A model generated the notes under the pieces. That model was not told the origin of the DNA and searched no databases. It saw nothing but the letters and a program-made list of their open reading frames with translations. Shown here piece by piece: positions 45,261-55,090 of a stretch of DNA of 64,000 nt. Both the position numbers and the translations under genes were made by a program. Each line of letters begins with the position of its first letter. Position 1 is the first letter of the stretch. Origin of the DNA: Olavius algarvensis associated proteobacterium Delta 3 (GTDB taxonomy: Bacteria; Desulfobacterota; Desulfobacteria; Desulfobacterales; CAFBRK01); contig CAFBRK010000140.1 of NCBI GenBank assembly GCA_903231505.1, positions 1 through 64,000 of the forward strand. The letters run 5' to 3'.

Positions 45261-47330
45261 ATGGATCCTGTACTGACATCCCCAGCTCACTCATTCTTTT
45301 TGTTCATACCGGCGGCGCTTATCTATCTTCTCATCCCACTTTTGGGGATTGGAACATTTACCTTCATTATCGCGAGGCGATCGGCTCCCCTGATCCGCTC
45401 GAAACCCGATTTTCGATGGAACCGCTTCTTCGAGCGGGGTGTTTACACCATCAAATATTGGCTGATGCAATACAAGCAGCCCCGGTATCGGCTTGCCGGG
45501 GTGCTGCACATTCTTCTGTTTGCCGGGTTTCTGATTCTGGGGATCCGTTCGATATCACTGGTCATTCTTGGATTCTACGACGGATTTGTGTTTCCCGGTT
45601 TGGATGGCTGGATTGGGCATGTCTATAGCGTGCTGAAGGACTATATGGCGACCATCGTATTTGTGGTTGTCGTCGTTGCCGCCATCCGTCGGCTTTTTTT
45701 CATGCCCGCCCGCTACCGTGTTCCCGAGAAATACGGGAAAGACCACACGGCAGAGGCGATTCTGGTGCTCGGATTTATTGCCATCCTGATGGCCAGCGAG
45801 AGCCTGTTCGAAGCCAGCCAAGCGGCCGCCCAGGCCCAGGCCGGCGCAGCAGCAGAATTCATCGCTCCGTTGTCGTTGCCCTGGTTTTTCAAGATTGCCT
45901 TGTTATGGACACCCCTCGAGAGCCTTCAGAGCATTCACCTCGTGTCCTATTTCATCCATGATGTCACCTTCTTTCTATTTCTGTGCTTTTTGCCCATGGG
46001 CAAGCATTTTCACGTGGTGACCTCGCTGTTTAATGTATTCTTTATGAAACTGAATAAAGGGAGCGTAAAACCCGTACAATGGGGTGTTTCCGACGAACAG
46101 CTGGACGATCTGGAGTCCTTCGGAGTGAAAAATTTCGAGGATTTTACCTGGAAGCATATTCTGGATTTTTACTCCTGTGCGGACTGCGGCCGATGTTCTG
46201 ACAACTGCCCGGCAAATGCCGCCGGGCGTCCGTTATCCCCCCGGTTTATCTCCATCAAAGGAAGAGACTACTGTTTTAAACACTATCCCTTACGGGGAGA
46301 TTTTGTCTCCCATGAGCCGCTGATGGAAGGAACTTACGAGGACGACGAGATCTGGTCGTGCACCACCTGCGGCGCCTGCGAAGAGGAGTGCCCGTTGATG
46401 ATCGAATACATCGATAAGATCGTCGATCTGCGCCGGGGGATGGTCGATGAGGGCAACGTCCCCCAGTCTTTACAGAAACCACTTCGGGCGCTTGAAAAAC
46501 GCGGCAATCCCTACGGAAAGATGGAGAAAAAACGGGCGGACTGGATCAAGGGTGACGGGTTTCCGGAGGACCTTCAGGTAACGATCCTCGGTAAAAAAGA
46601 GACGGCGGACACGTTATATTTTGTCGACAGCGTTACCTCCTACGACGATCGCATTCAGGAAATCGGCCGGGCCACCGCACGGGTCCTGTTTGCCGCCGGC
46701 GAGGACTTCGGTATTCTGGGCCGACAGGAAAAAGACAGCGGCCATGAGGTGCGTCGGTTCGGTGAGGAGATGCTCTTTCAAGCCTTGAGGGATGAGAACA
46801 CCGATGCTATCCGTAACTCCGGTGTCCGGCGCATTGTCACCGCCGATCCCCATGCGTTCAATGCATTGATCAAGGATTACGAGGATCTCCCCCGGGTGGA
46901 GCATATCAGCCAGGTCATGGCACGCGCCATTGCCCGGGGAAAGCTGAACCTCAAGGCCGTGGAGAATCCGGAATTGATCTACACCTATCACGACCCGTGT
47001 TATCTGGGTCGGCATAACAATCTGTATGACACCCCACGGGATGTCATCGATGCCATCCCGGGATTGCGTCGTGTAGAAATGGATCGATGCCGGGACCGAT
47101 CCTTTTGTTGCGGCGGCGGGGGCCTGATGCTTTTCTACGAGCCGGTCGAGGAAACGCGGATGGGCAAGCTCCGGGTGGAAATGGCGAAAGCCGCGGGGGC
47201 CGATGTGATTGTGACTGCCTGCCCGTTCTGTATGGTCAACATTGAGGATGCCATCAAGACCAGCGGCCTCGAGGGCCAAATGGTCGCCATGGATCTGTCG
47301 GAACTGATTGCGGCGCATCTGAACGGATAA
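45261..47330 (+). CDS. Membrane Fe-S oxidoreductase linking ETF to the quinone pool (HdrD/NarI-like)
   Basis: A 689-residue inner-membrane protein. The N-terminal 270 residues hold about six hydrophobic segments with a NarI-like cytochrome-b type appearance. Two [4Fe-4S] motifs follow: SCADCGRCSDNCP (about residue 305-317) and SCTTCGACEEECP (about 363-375). The C-terminal part has a CCG-type domain: DPCYLGR (about 578), CCGGGG (about 616) and CPFC (about 655). Such proteins next to etfBA pass electrons from acyl-CoA dehydrogenase through ETF to menaquinone; the role here is inferred from position. It has a FadR site upstream and etfBA directly downstream. Confidence 0.85.
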   Translation: MDPVLTSPAHSFFLFIPAALIYLLIPLLGIGTFTFIIARRSAPLIRSKPDFRWNRFFERGVYTIKYWLMQYKQPRYRLAGVLHILLFAGFLILGIRSISLVILGFYDGFVFPGLDGWIGHVYSVLKDYMATIVFVVVVVAAIRRLFFMPARYRVPEKYGKDHTAEAILVLGFIAILMASESLFEASQAAAQAQAGAAAEFIAPLSLPWFFKIALLWTPLESLQSIHLVSYFIHDVTFFLFLCFLPMGKHFHVVTSLFNVFFMKLNKGSVKPVQWGVSDEQLDDLESFGVKNFEDFTWKHILDFYSCADCGRCSDNCPANAAGRPLSPRFISIKGRDYCFKHYPLRGDFVSHEPLMEGTYEDDEIWSCTTCGACEEECPLMIEYIDKIVDLRRGMVDEGNVPQSLQKPLRALEKRGNPYGKMEKKRADWIKGDGFPEDLQVTILGKKETADTLYFVDSVTSYDDRIQEIGRATARVLFAAGEDFGILGRQEKDSGHEVRRFGEEMLFQALRDENTDAIRNSGVRRIVTADPHAFNALIKDYEDLPRVEHISQVMARAIARGKLNLKAVENPELIYTYHDPCYLGRHNNLYDTPRDVIDAIPGLRRVEMDRCRDRSFCCGGGGLMLFYEPVEETRMGKLRVEMAKAAGADVIVTACPFCMVNIEDAIKTSGLEGQMVAMDLSELIAAHLNG

Positions 47331-47416
47331 ACAGAATCCGTTTACCGGTTCGGCCCGCATTATGGATACCGTTCAACACATGATTCTTACTGAACAACTT
47401 AATCTGGAGGAAGCAA

Positions 47417-48208
47417 ATGGAAATTCTGGTCTGCGTTAAACGGGTGCCGGACAGCTCGGAAAACGAGATTGAAGTCAATCCGTCCGGGACCGACATTGAG
47501 CGCGACGATCTGGTCTACTCTGTCAACGAGTGGGACAACTACGCGGTTGAGGAGGCCATTCAGATCCGGGACAAGGTCGGCGGAAGTGTCACGGTGGTAT
47601 CCATCGGTGACGAGGATGCCGAAGAGGTTATTCGCCGGGAAATGGCGATGGGGGCAGACAACGGGATTCACCTGTCGGATGAGTCTTTTGAAGGATCGGA
47701 TGGGAGAGGATTTGCAACCATTCTAAAGGCGGTTGTGGATCAGGGAAATTACGATCTGATTCTTACCGGAGCCCAGGCAGACGACGGCGCCGGACAGGTC
47801 GGGGGCATGCTTGCCGCCTTGCTCGACTATCCCTATGCGTCCCTGGTGAATCTCATCGATGTTCTCGATGGGAAGAGAATTAAGGTCGGTCGTGAAATCG
47901 CCGGAGGCCATCAGGAAATGAACGAAATCGATCTTCCCTGCGTGCTGTCCATCCAGACGGGTATCAACGAACCCCGGTATGTCGGCATTCGCGGCATTCG
48001 GAAAGTAGCTTCCATCGATATACCGATAAAGGGCGCCGGCGACCTTGGTGTCGGCACGGAAACGATCGGTGCGGCGGCGGCAAAGGTCAAGCGGCAAGAT
48101 TACTTCGTACCGGAACTTGGCGAAGGTGCAGAAATGCTGGAAGGCAGCACCGACGAGATCGTCGAGAAGCTGATCGAACTTCTGAAGGCTAAAGGAGGGT
48201 TCAAATAA
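47417..48208 (+). CDS. etfB: Electron transfer flavoprotein beta subunit
   Basis: A 263-residue soluble subunit of the ETF heterodimer, which takes electrons from acyl-CoA dehydrogenase. It begins MEILVCVKRVPD and contains the family block ILTGAQADDGAGQVGGMLAALL (around residue 117-138, split) and the Etf signature region. TCTGGAGGAAG precedes ATG 47417. Its stop shares one base with the etfA start (TAATG). The small N-terminal length is typical of bacterial EtfB linked to anaerobic acyl-CoA metabolism. It follows the Fe-S oxidoreductase by 86 bases. Confidence 0.95.
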   Translation: MEILVCVKRVPDSSENEIEVNPSGTDIERDDLVYSVNEWDNYAVEEAIQIRDKVGGSVTVVSIGDEDAEEVIRREMAMGADNGIHLSDESFEGSDGRGFATILKAVVDQGNYDLILTGAQADDGAGQVGGMLAALLDYPYASLVNLIDVLDGKRIKVGREIAGGHQEMNEIDLPCVLSIQTGINEPRYVGIRGIRKVASIDIPIKGAGDLGVGTETIGAAAAKVKRQDYFVPELGEGAEMLEGSTDEIVEKLIELLKAKGGFK

Positions 48209-49191
48209 TGCCTGAACAGATTTTTGCGTATATTCTTCATAAAAACGGAAACGTCGACGATACCGCGGCCGAACTGATCCATGCGGCCAATGCCATCTCA
48301 CCGGAGGCCAGTGTCGTTGCCGTCGTTGCCGGATCCGGCGATGAACTTCAGGCGGTGTGTGACGAGATGGCAAAAACATACGCCGAAGTGTGGAAAATAG
48401 ACAGCGATGCGCTGGTCTACATCAACGCCGAGGTCCTCAGGGGTCTTTTGGTGCGCGTATTACCAAAAAACCCGGTCGTGCTGGTTCCCCACGAGCATTT
48501 CGGCATGGACCTGTCGCCGGGGCTGTCGGTCAAACTGGATGCCGCCTATCTCCCCGACGTCGTTGCATTCGAAGGCCTCGAGGGAGGACTGCTGAAGGCT
48601 GTGCGGGAAGAATACTCCGGCATGGTCAGTACCCACGTGACCTGCGACATTCGCGAAGGGGCGGTCATTACCATAAGGCCGGGTGCGTTTCAGCCGGACG
48701 AGAGCCGGGACGCCGGGGGGCAGGTCCTCGACAAGACCGATGAGGCTGTGGATGGCGGTATCCCGGGCGGCAACCGGCGCTACCTGGAAATTGTGGAAGC
48801 CGAGACCGGAGATGTGGATATCACCAAATCCGATGTGCTGGTTTCCGTGGGGCGGGGCATTGAAGACGAGGACAATCTGGAAATCGTGTTTGATCTGGCC
48901 AAATCCATGGGGGCCGACGTGTCCTGCTCACGGCCCATTGTCGATGCCAAATGGCTGGAAAAGGCCCGACAGGTCGGAACGTCCGGGCAAACCGTCAAAC
49001 CCAAAGTGTACCTGGCCTGCGGCATCAGCGGCTCATTCCAGCACATGGGCGGTATCAAAGGGGCACCGTTCATCGTGGCGATCAACAAGAACGCCAAAGC
49101 CCCCATTTTTCAGGTGGCCGATGTGGGAGTGGTTGCCGACATTGTCGAATTTCTGCCGGATCTGGCGGATGCAATCGGTGATACAAAATAA
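48208..49191 (+). CDS. etfA: Electron transfer flavoprotein alpha subunit
   Basis: A 327-residue subunit that carries the FAD. The C-terminal FAD-binding domain shows YLACGISGSFQHMGGIKG (about residues 268-285), INKNAKAPIFQVADVG (about 291-306) and a conserved PDL near the C-terminus. The N-terminal domain is the usual Rossmann-like fold. Start ATG 48208 overlaps the etfB stop by one base (TAATG), giving tight coupling. Together with the preceding two genes it forms the electron-transfer unit of the fatty-acid region. Confidence 0.95.
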   Translation: MPEQIFAYILHKNGNVDDTAAELIHAANAISPEASVVAVVAGSGDELQAVCDEMAKTYAEVWKIDSDALVYINAEVLRGLLVRVLPKNPVVLVPHEHFGMDLSPGLSVKLDAAYLPDVVAFEGLEGGLLKAVREEYSGMVSTHVTCDIREGAVITIRPGAFQPDESRDAGGQVLDKTDEAVDGGIPGGNRRYLEIVEAETGDVDITKSDVLVSVGRGIEDEDNLEIVFDLAKSMGADVSCSRPIVDAKWLEKARQVGTSGQTVKPKVYLACGISGSFQHMGGIKGAPFIVAINKNAKAPIFQVADVGVVADIVEFLPDLADAIGDTK

Positions 49192-49538
49192 CCTGATGTA
49201 ACGACAGATGGTTCAACATGGGCCGGCATTATCCTATCTCGAGAGTATGGGGTATGTCGGCCTTTGTTTTGTACCGTCCCCTAAAACGCCACAATATTGT
49301 GTCCCATCGGCACCAATATGTGGTCTCTTCACCCGCAACTACCTGCCGTGAACGCCCATCAGGTCCCATGACACTTTATAAGAATCTGAAAATAAACATA
49401 ATAATATGGTGACACGCCAGAACCGGAATTCCGGCATTGAACTTGCTAGTGACTGGACTATCCACTTTTTGTCGGATTGCAACACAGGACCCGGGCCGGT
49501 GCCATTTCATCCGGAAACGACCGGGGAGAGGAGCCCCT
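49192..49538. other. Gene-free stretch after etfA
   Basis: No gene or strong terminator recognised. CCACAATATTG and CAATATGTGG near 49289-49323 form an imperfect inverted pair. Confidence 0.45.
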
Positions 49539-49676
49539 ATGAGCGCTGAATGGATCGTCACGTGTCTTATTTTCGCGGGTATTCTGATTCCGGCGTTTTC
49601 GTTGCGGGAAGAGCGACCTTCTGTGATTCCGGTTCCGGTAGGGACAACCCGGCCCGGAAAAAACCGACGGCGTTAG
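49539..49676 (+). CDS. Possible small membrane protein upstream of the DUF4388 pair
   Basis: A 45-residue frame: ATG 49539 has the strong site GGAGAGGAG six bases upstream. Residues about 4-19 (EWIVTCLIFAGILIPAF) form one membrane segment, followed by a basic tail ending GKNRRR. It ends 28 bases before the first DUF4388-like gene and is probably co-transcribed. No recognised family; a longer open frame upstream is not supported. Confidence 0.45.
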   Translation: MSAEWIVTCLIFAGILIPAFSLREERPSVIPVPVGTTRPGKNRRR

Positions 49677-49703
49677 ACGTATACAGGACGGCATGGTATA
49701 ATC

Positions 49704-50489
49704 ATGTATCCACATCGGTCACTTCTCGTATCGTTAACCCCCTTGCTGCTGCAGGATCGATCCGGCCTGCTGACCGTGTATGGGGAATTCGGGTTTAGTG
49801 CAGATATTTACCTGTGGGCCGGATGTGTTGTCCACTGTGAGCACAACGGGTCAACCGGGGCCAACGCCGCCAGGTCCATTGCCAAGCGGGCTATCACATC
49901 GACGCGGTTTTTCCCGAGGATGAGCCCGGAACTCCTATCGCCGATGAATATAAATACGCAGGATTTTCTGAGCATGTTGCGAAAAGCCGAACAGACATGG
50001 GACACCGTCCGAAGCGTCATCCCAAGCTGGGATGCCGTTTTTAACCTGGAAAAGGAGAACTGGACCACAGAGAATGTGACGCCCATACAGATGAGGGTGC
50101 TCAACGCGTTGAATGGACAGCGCTCGGTCCGCCAGGTCATCCGGGCCACCGGACTTCCTGACTTGGATGTTTTTCGAACTATATACAGGTATTTACGTCG
50201 GGGTCTGATCAGAATGGTCCCCCTGGAAAAACCGATGGAAACCGATATTCGCGATCAGCTGCTGGATTACATGAAGCAGACGTTGGCCGAGATTGTCGGC
50301 CCGTCCGGTGAAAAGGTACTGGACAAGGCATTTGACGCCATAGAGTCGAGGCCGGAACGCCTTTCCGACAGGCAACTGTCGTCCCTGGTTGGCGCCATTT
50401 ACAGCAGACTGGACCTCAAAGAGCGACGAAATTTTCACTCCTGGGCAGGCGGGATGAGCTGTCGGGAGTTATACGACACCGCCGGATAG
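49704..50489 (+). CDS. DUF4388-like protein (PATAN-type), paralogue 1
   Basis: A 261-residue protein whose N-terminal 100 residues resemble the DUF4388 domain (SGLLTVYGEFGFSADIYLWAGCVVHCE, seen in pieces at residues 20-46). The middle part has the winged-helix-like segment LNALNGQRSVRQVIRATGLPDLDVFRTIYRYLRRGLI (about 130-170, viewed in parts), which matches the next gene. The C-terminal part (about 180-261) is unique to this copy and is predicted helical. DUF4388 proteins are found in signal-transduction settings; function unknown. The ribosome binding site before ATG 49704 is weak. Confidence 0.68.
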   Translation: MYPHRSLLVSLTPLLLQDRSGLLTVYGEFGFSADIYLWAGCVVHCEHNGSTGANAARSIAKRAITSTRFFPRMSPELLSPMNINTQDFLSMLRKAEQTWDTVRSVIPSWDAVFNLEKENWTTENVTPIQMRVLNALNGQRSVRQVIRATGLPDLDVFRTIYRYLRRGLIRMVPLEKPMETDIRDQLLDYMKQTLAEIVGPSGEKVLDKAFDAIESRPERLSDRQLSSLVGAIYSRLDLKERRNFHSWAGGMSCRELYDTAG

Positions 50490-50502
50490 GAGCAAGACAG
50501 CT

Positions 50503-51138
50503 GTGGCGTTTCAATACAAGTCACTCCTGAAAACCCTTTCACCGCTGGTAGACGACAGTCAAACCGGCATGCTGGTGATTTACGGCGGGTTCGGCTTCAA
50601 GGCCAGATTATATCTGAGGGTCGGGTGTGTGTTCCATGCGGAGTGCGGACAACTGGTCGGGGTCCGGGCGATCCGGGCCATCGCCAAGCGCAAGGCCGTG
50701 ATGACCCTGTTTATCCCGGACAGGGGCCCGGAAGAGATTACGCGCACCCGATTCAGCACCGATGAAGTGCTGTATCTGTTTAAGCAGGCCGATCAGGTCT
50801 GGGAAATTTTCCATAACACCATATCCGGATATGATGCCGTGTTCGAGGTCGCCAGGGACGCCAGATACGATTCTGCGGAAAAAACCCATCGGACGGTGCT
50901 GTCGGCCCTGGACGGATGCCGGACCGTCCAGCAGGTGATCCAGGACACCGGAGTCGCTGAGATGGATGTGCTCCATGTCATATATTTCTATTCCGGCGAG
51001 GGTCTGGTGCGTCCAGGGCTCCCAAACAGGGGGGCACCCTCGACGGGGTACCGAAAATTTATCGGCAAATCAGGCGAAGAACTGAAACAATCGATGCCCC
51101 CATCGATGATCCTGCTGGAAGACCCTGCCACACCCTAA
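50503..51138 (+). CDS. DUF4388-like protein (PATAN-type), paralogue 2
   Basis: A 211-residue relative of the preceding gene, with matching N-terminal blocks (TGMLVIYGGFGFKARLYLR, VGCVFHAE, RAIAKRKAV) and the same winged-helix-like block (VLSALDGCRTVQQVIQDTG). It lacks the C-terminal helical part. GTG at 50503 is taken as the start because ATAGGAGCAA lies upstream and 13 bases separate it from the previous stop. The pair probably arose by tandem duplication. Function unknown. Confidence 0.7.
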   Translation: MAFQYKSLLKTLSPLVDDSQTGMLVIYGGFGFKARLYLRVGCVFHAECGQLVGVRAIRAIAKRKAVMTLFIPDRGPEEITRTRFSTDEVLYLFKQADQVWEIFHNTISGYDAVFEVARDARYDSAEKTHRTVLSALDGCRTVQQVIQDTGVAEMDVLHVIYFYSGEGLVRPGLPNRGAPSTGYRKFIGKSGEELKQSMPPSMILLEDPATP

Positions 51139-51150
51139 TCTGAACTTTCT

Positions 51151-51190
51151 ATAAATTAAAGGCGCAGCGAGGTGAATCCATTCTGCGCCT
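51151..51190 (-). terminator. Likely terminator of the cyclophilin gene
   Basis: AGGCGCAG (51160-51167) and CTGCGCCT (51183-51190) form an 8-bp stem with a 15-base loop. On the minus strand it is followed by TTAATTTAT, a weak T-rich tract. Confidence 0.5.
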
Positions 51191-51221
51191 ATTCATGTAC
51201 CGGTCGCTTGAGATCGATTGG

Positions 51222-51746
51222 TTATCGACGGATGGTGACTTTTTCCATGACCACTGAGGAGACCGGTCGATCCCCCGGACCGGTCTGAACGTTACCAATC
51301 TTGCGAACGACATCGATCCCTTTCGTTACCTTGCCAAACACTGAATGGCGATTGTTCAAGTGCGGCGTCGGTCCCAGGGTAACAAAAAACTGACTGCCGT
51401 TTGTGCCGGGCCCTGCGTTGGCCATGGACAAAACGCCCAGGTCGTCGTGTCGCAGGCTCGGATCAAATTCATCGCCGAATCGATAGCCCGGGCCGCCCGT
51501 CCCGTTTCCTTCCGGACACCCACCCTGGATTACGAATCCATCGATAACCCGGTGAAACGTAAGCCCGTCGTAGAAGTTGCTTTTGCGATCGGTTTCCTGG
51601 CGACCTTCGGCCAGATTGATGAAATTCCACACGGTCTCAGGGCATTCCTTGGCATACAACTCTGCCTCGAAAGTGCCGAGATTTGTTTCAAACACGGCTG
51701 TTGCCCGCTCGATATCCTCTTTGTAGTCGCTTTTCTGGTAGGCCAT
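51222..51746 (-). CDS. Peptidyl-prolyl cis-trans isomerase, cyclophilin type
   Basis: A 174-residue single-domain cyclophilin that isomerises Xaa-Pro bonds to help folding. Catalytic and substrate-binding residues are visible in [13 protein letters not shown] (about residues 64-76, including the Arg), then [18 protein letters not shown] (about 105-122) and [11 protein letters not shown]. No signal peptide, so cytoplasmic. ATG at 51746 has GAGGAGA upstream. It is not clearly co-transcribed with a neighbour. Confidence 0.92.
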   Translation of the reverse strand: MAYQKSDYKEDIERATAVFETNLGTFEAELYAKECPETVWNFINLAEGRQETDRKSNFYDGLTFHRVIDGFVIQGGCPEGNGTGGPGYRFGDEFDPSLRHDDLGVLSMANAGPGTNGSQFFVTLGPTPHLNNRHSVFGKVTKGIDVVRKIGNVQTGPGDRPVSSVVMEKVTIRR

Positions 51747-51971
51747 CTTGTCTCCTCATGGTTTATCCCGAACATTGCATGTAAGGTTAAAATATTTCCG
51801 TTTTGGGATCGATAGAGGCCAACTTAAGTATCCCATACCGATTTGGCAATGCCCGGCCGATCCTCTGCCATCGCAGTATACAGGCGGGATGATCGAGAAT
51901 GGGCTGGCAACAGGGGCGGCCCGCACCGTCTTCTTCCACGGTGTTCCTCCACGCGTCCCAGGCCGGGCCAT

Positions 51972-53764
51972 TTAAGTGTTGTACATCGCATCGATCCGAT
52001 CCTGGTAGCGATCGGCAGCGCGGCTTTTTTTCACTTTCATGGTTGGGGTCATCATCCCGTTGTCAACGGTAAACTCCGGAACAATGCTGATTTTTTTAAT
52101 GGTCTCGAAAGAGGCCAACTGGCGGTTGCGTTGCTTTACTTCACTTTCCATCAGGCGGACAATTTCCGGGTGTTCCATCAAATCATCCACGAGTGTATAC
52201 GGAATGTTGTTTTTTTGAGCATATTCTTCGATGGCTTCGTTATTGAGGGTAACCAGCGCCGTGAGGTACGGGCGTCTATCGCCGATGACACTGATTTGGT
52301 TGATGTACCTGCTCGTGATCATGATGCCTTCAATTCTGGCCGGCGCAATGTTCTTTCCACCGGCGGTGACGATAAGCTCTTTTTTCCTTCCCGTGATTCG
52401 TAGAAAGTCATTGTCGTCGATTTGCCCGATATCGCCTGTATGAAGCCAGCCATCCTCGGTGATTGTCTCGGCCGTCTCTTGAGGCATCTTGTAATAGCCC
52501 TTCATCACGTTACGGCCCCGAAACAGGATCTCTCCGTCCGGGTTGGCCTTCTGTTCGACGCCGGGTCCGGGGGGCCCACCCATCCAAAGCGGTAATTGTC
52601 GTATCGATTCAGATTCGAGAAAGACGTGTTTTCGGTCATCCCGATCCCCTCGACGATAAGAACGCCGACGCCGTGGAAGAACTTCCCGATGTCCGGATTC
52701 AGAGGGGCGGCACCGCTGATACACCAGCGGACCCGGCCTCCCAGGGCGGCTCGTATTTTTTGGAACACCAGGCGATCGGCCAGTTTGTATTTTAATATAA
52801 ACAGAAAGGGTTCCGGCAGTTTGTGGCGTTTGAGATAACTCATCTGAAGGGCGGTTTTCTCGGCCCATTTGAAGATGTGCCAAGTCATTCCACCCTTGGC
52901 TTCGGCCGAGCCCACGATTTTCGTATAGACTTTTTCATAAATACGGGGAACGCTGGGAAACCAGTCTGGTTGTGTTGCCTTGAGGTCCTCGGCAAGGGTG
53001 TCCAGGCTCCTGGTGAACGTCATCGTACACCCGGATAAAAGGGCCGTGTATACGCACGTTCTGGCGAATACATGGGCAAGCGGCAGAAACAGAAAAACGC
53101 TATCGTCCTCCTTCCAAAACACACTTTTTTCCACGGACTGGGCGGTGAAGGTAATGTTGTCATGGGTGAGCATGGCCCCCTTGGGAACGCCGGTGGTGCC
53201 GGAGGTGTAGACGATAGCGGCAACATCGTCCGGCTGCACGTTGTCTGCCATTGCGATAATATCGGAGTCGGGAATATCCCTTCCAAGACCCATGAACGAT
53301 GTGAAATCCAAAATTCCATTGTCAGCCGGGGGGTCCCCGCTGAATAGAACGATCTTTTTAATCTCCGGCAGGTCCTTCCGCACGGTGAGCAATTTTTCTA
53401 GCTGATCATTGTCTTCGGCAAAGACCAGAATAGCGTCGGCGTGGTCGATAATATACCCGCATTCCCCAGCCGGCAGCGAATGGTAGATGCCCACCGTAAC
53501 CGCCCCGATGGTGGCCAATGCCAGATCGATCAGAACCCATTGGTAGCGGGAATAGCTGACGATGCTCACCTTGTCGTTTTTACGGATACCGAGTGCCATG
53601 AAACTTTTGGCGGCCTGAATGACCTCTTCATAGAACTGGTCCCAGGAGACGGATCCGGTTTCACCGGACTCGACAAACCACTTGTACGCCGGGTGGGGGC
53701 CCCGCCGATCGACCGTTTCCCGAAGCATGTGATGGATGTTGCGGTAGTCTTTAAATTGTTCCAT
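51972..53764 (-). CDS. Long-chain acyl-CoA ligase (FadD15/FAA1 type), frameshifted
   Basis: AMP-forming ligase that activates fatty or other acids. The first frame from ATG 53764 holds the N-terminal and nucleotide-binding parts (YTSGTTGVPKGAMLTH, about residue 187; GIGMTENTSFSN, about 370) and breaks near 52556-52567, where one base is missing in CCCGG. The second frame continues GVEQKANPDGEILFRGRN and WLHTGDIGQ, and ends at 51972. Restored, it is about 597 residues, longer than FadD at 43209 and of the class with an extended C-terminus. Sequence error or mutation cannot be separated. No FadR site was seen near it. Confidence 0.9.
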
Positions 53765-53934
53765 GGTCCACCCCTACTAGTAAAGAGTGTCAATACCTGG
53801 CGTGAATATCACAGAATGCGCAGCGATTCAATTCACCTCGGATTTAAAAACGGGGATCATCTCCGATTGGTTATAGATTTTGAGTAAATAAACGCTGGAA
53901 ATCCGGCTGGGGTGAGTGTGATCCTCTTCTCCAA

Positions 53935-54780
53935 CTAATCTAGAGAAGAACCGTATGTTCTGACCATCACCGCTTCCGCGGCGTTGGCGCGATATGCGTC
54001 ATAGTCTGGGAACGCGCAGAGCCGGTCATATTCCTGCCAGAGGGCATCACGGCCGTCCCGATCGAATCGAGCCGAAAGAATCTTCTGCAACGCCAGCAGT
54101 GTATCGATATCGATCTGCTGCTTGATGTATTGGAAGACCGCCGACGATAGCATAAAGCCGGTTTTTTGCCGCAAGAGTAAAATCCGGTATGCGGTCAAGG
54201 GGCGGCTATAGAACATCGGGGAGTTGAATTCCATAAGATGTTTCCCGATATCATCGGTCGCTCCGCCGTCGAGCAGATGTTTCCGGCGTACATCGTAGAC
54301 CAGTGCATTCATTGTAAAATCGATTGATGCCATCAGGTTTTCCAAAGAGGGTGACATGCGGTATTTCCGGAGGATGACAAAATTTTTCAGCAGGCATATG
54401 TCAAATGATATGGGACAGGTCCGGGGAAGCCATTGAATGCCGCCCAGGTCTGTGACGGTTACCGGGGACAGGGTGGGGAGTGAATCACAATTGCTGAGAA
54501 AGATATCGATGTCTTCTGTGGGTGGGGAGGCGCCGTGCAGCATTTTCGCAGCCAGATTTCGCAAGACTCCCCCGACGACAAAGACATCCGTTTCAGGTTC
54601 CAGCGCCTCCAGCAGGGTTTCAAGAGCCCTTGCTGCCGGACCGTTTGAAAGAAATTCGGAGACGCATCCGTGCAAACGCCGATTCATTGAATGCGCAGGT
54701 CTCCCTCGGTTGGAAATTGGCCCTCCGGCAGACTGACGCAGTGAGCCCTTGCTTCCGTTGCATTGCCGGCTTGAATTCAT
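53935..54780 (-). CDS. Nucleotidyltransferase of the poly(A)/CCA polymerase head-domain type
   Basis: A 281-residue protein whose head domain (about residues 50-180) shows the class II tRNA-nucleotidyltransferase pattern: VVGGVLRNLAAKML, the metal-binding DxD in TEDIDIFL (about residue 91), and IDFTMNALVYD. AYRILLLRQKTGF resembles the RILR block. It is shorter than typical CCA-adding enzymes (about 400 residues) and lacks the large helical C-terminal region, so the substrate is uncertain. ATG 54780 is chosen over further-upstream starts because AAGGAAAGGGGG precedes it. The next gene upstream ends 10 bases away. Confidence 0.7.
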   Translation of the reverse strand: MNSSRQCNGSKGSLRQSAGGPISNRGRPAHSMNRRLHGCVSEFLSNGPAARALETLLEALEPETDVFVVGGVLRNLAAKMLHGASPPTEDIDIFLSNCDSLPTLSPVTVTDLGGIQWLPRTCPISFDICLLKNFVILRKYRMSPSLENLMASIDFTMNALVYDVRRKHLLDGGATDDIGKHLMEFNSPMFYSRPLTAYRILLLRQKTGFMLSSAVFQYIKQQIDIDTLLALQKILSARFDRDGRDALWQEYDRLCAFPDYDAYRANAAEAVMVRTYGSSLD

Positions 54781-54790
54781 CCCCCTTTCC

Positions 54791-55090
54791 TTAGGGTTCC
54801 GCGATCCCCAGGTTGTAAACCTCATATTCCGGGGGGCGTTCCAGGATCGATTCCATTTTGCTCTCATTGGATTTGCGTTCGGGGCTTTGCTTCCACGTCT
54901 CCCAGTCCTCGAGGGTCCGCCACATGGACATGACCGTTACCCGGTTCGGATCATGATAGTCGCTCAAGGTTTCGGATGAAACATATCCACCAAAGCCCAT
55001 GGCTTCAAACCGGGCCTTTCGGAGGAGTCGAGTGATCTTGGGGGTATTTCCGGATATGAAATGTCTTTTGATAAAAACCTTTACCGCCAT
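54791..55090 (-). CDS. Antibiotic biosynthesis monooxygenase-like (ABM) domain protein
   Basis: A 99-residue ferredoxin-fold protein. Recognisable elements are MAVKVFIKRHF at the start and VTVMSMWRTLEDWETWKQSPER in the middle, the layout of the ABM/dimeric alpha-beta barrel family, which includes small quinol oxygenases and stress proteins. Function here is unknown. The longer open frame (to 55306) has no ribosome binding site; ATG 55090 has AAAGGAGG upstream. It lies 10 bases before the nucleotidyltransferase start, so the two are probably co-transcribed. Confidence 0.72.
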   Translation of the reverse strand: MAVKVFIKRHFISGNTPKITRLLRKARFEAMGFGGYVSSETLSDYHDPNRVTVMSMWRTLEDWETWKQSPERKSNESKMESILERPPEYEVYNLGIAEP

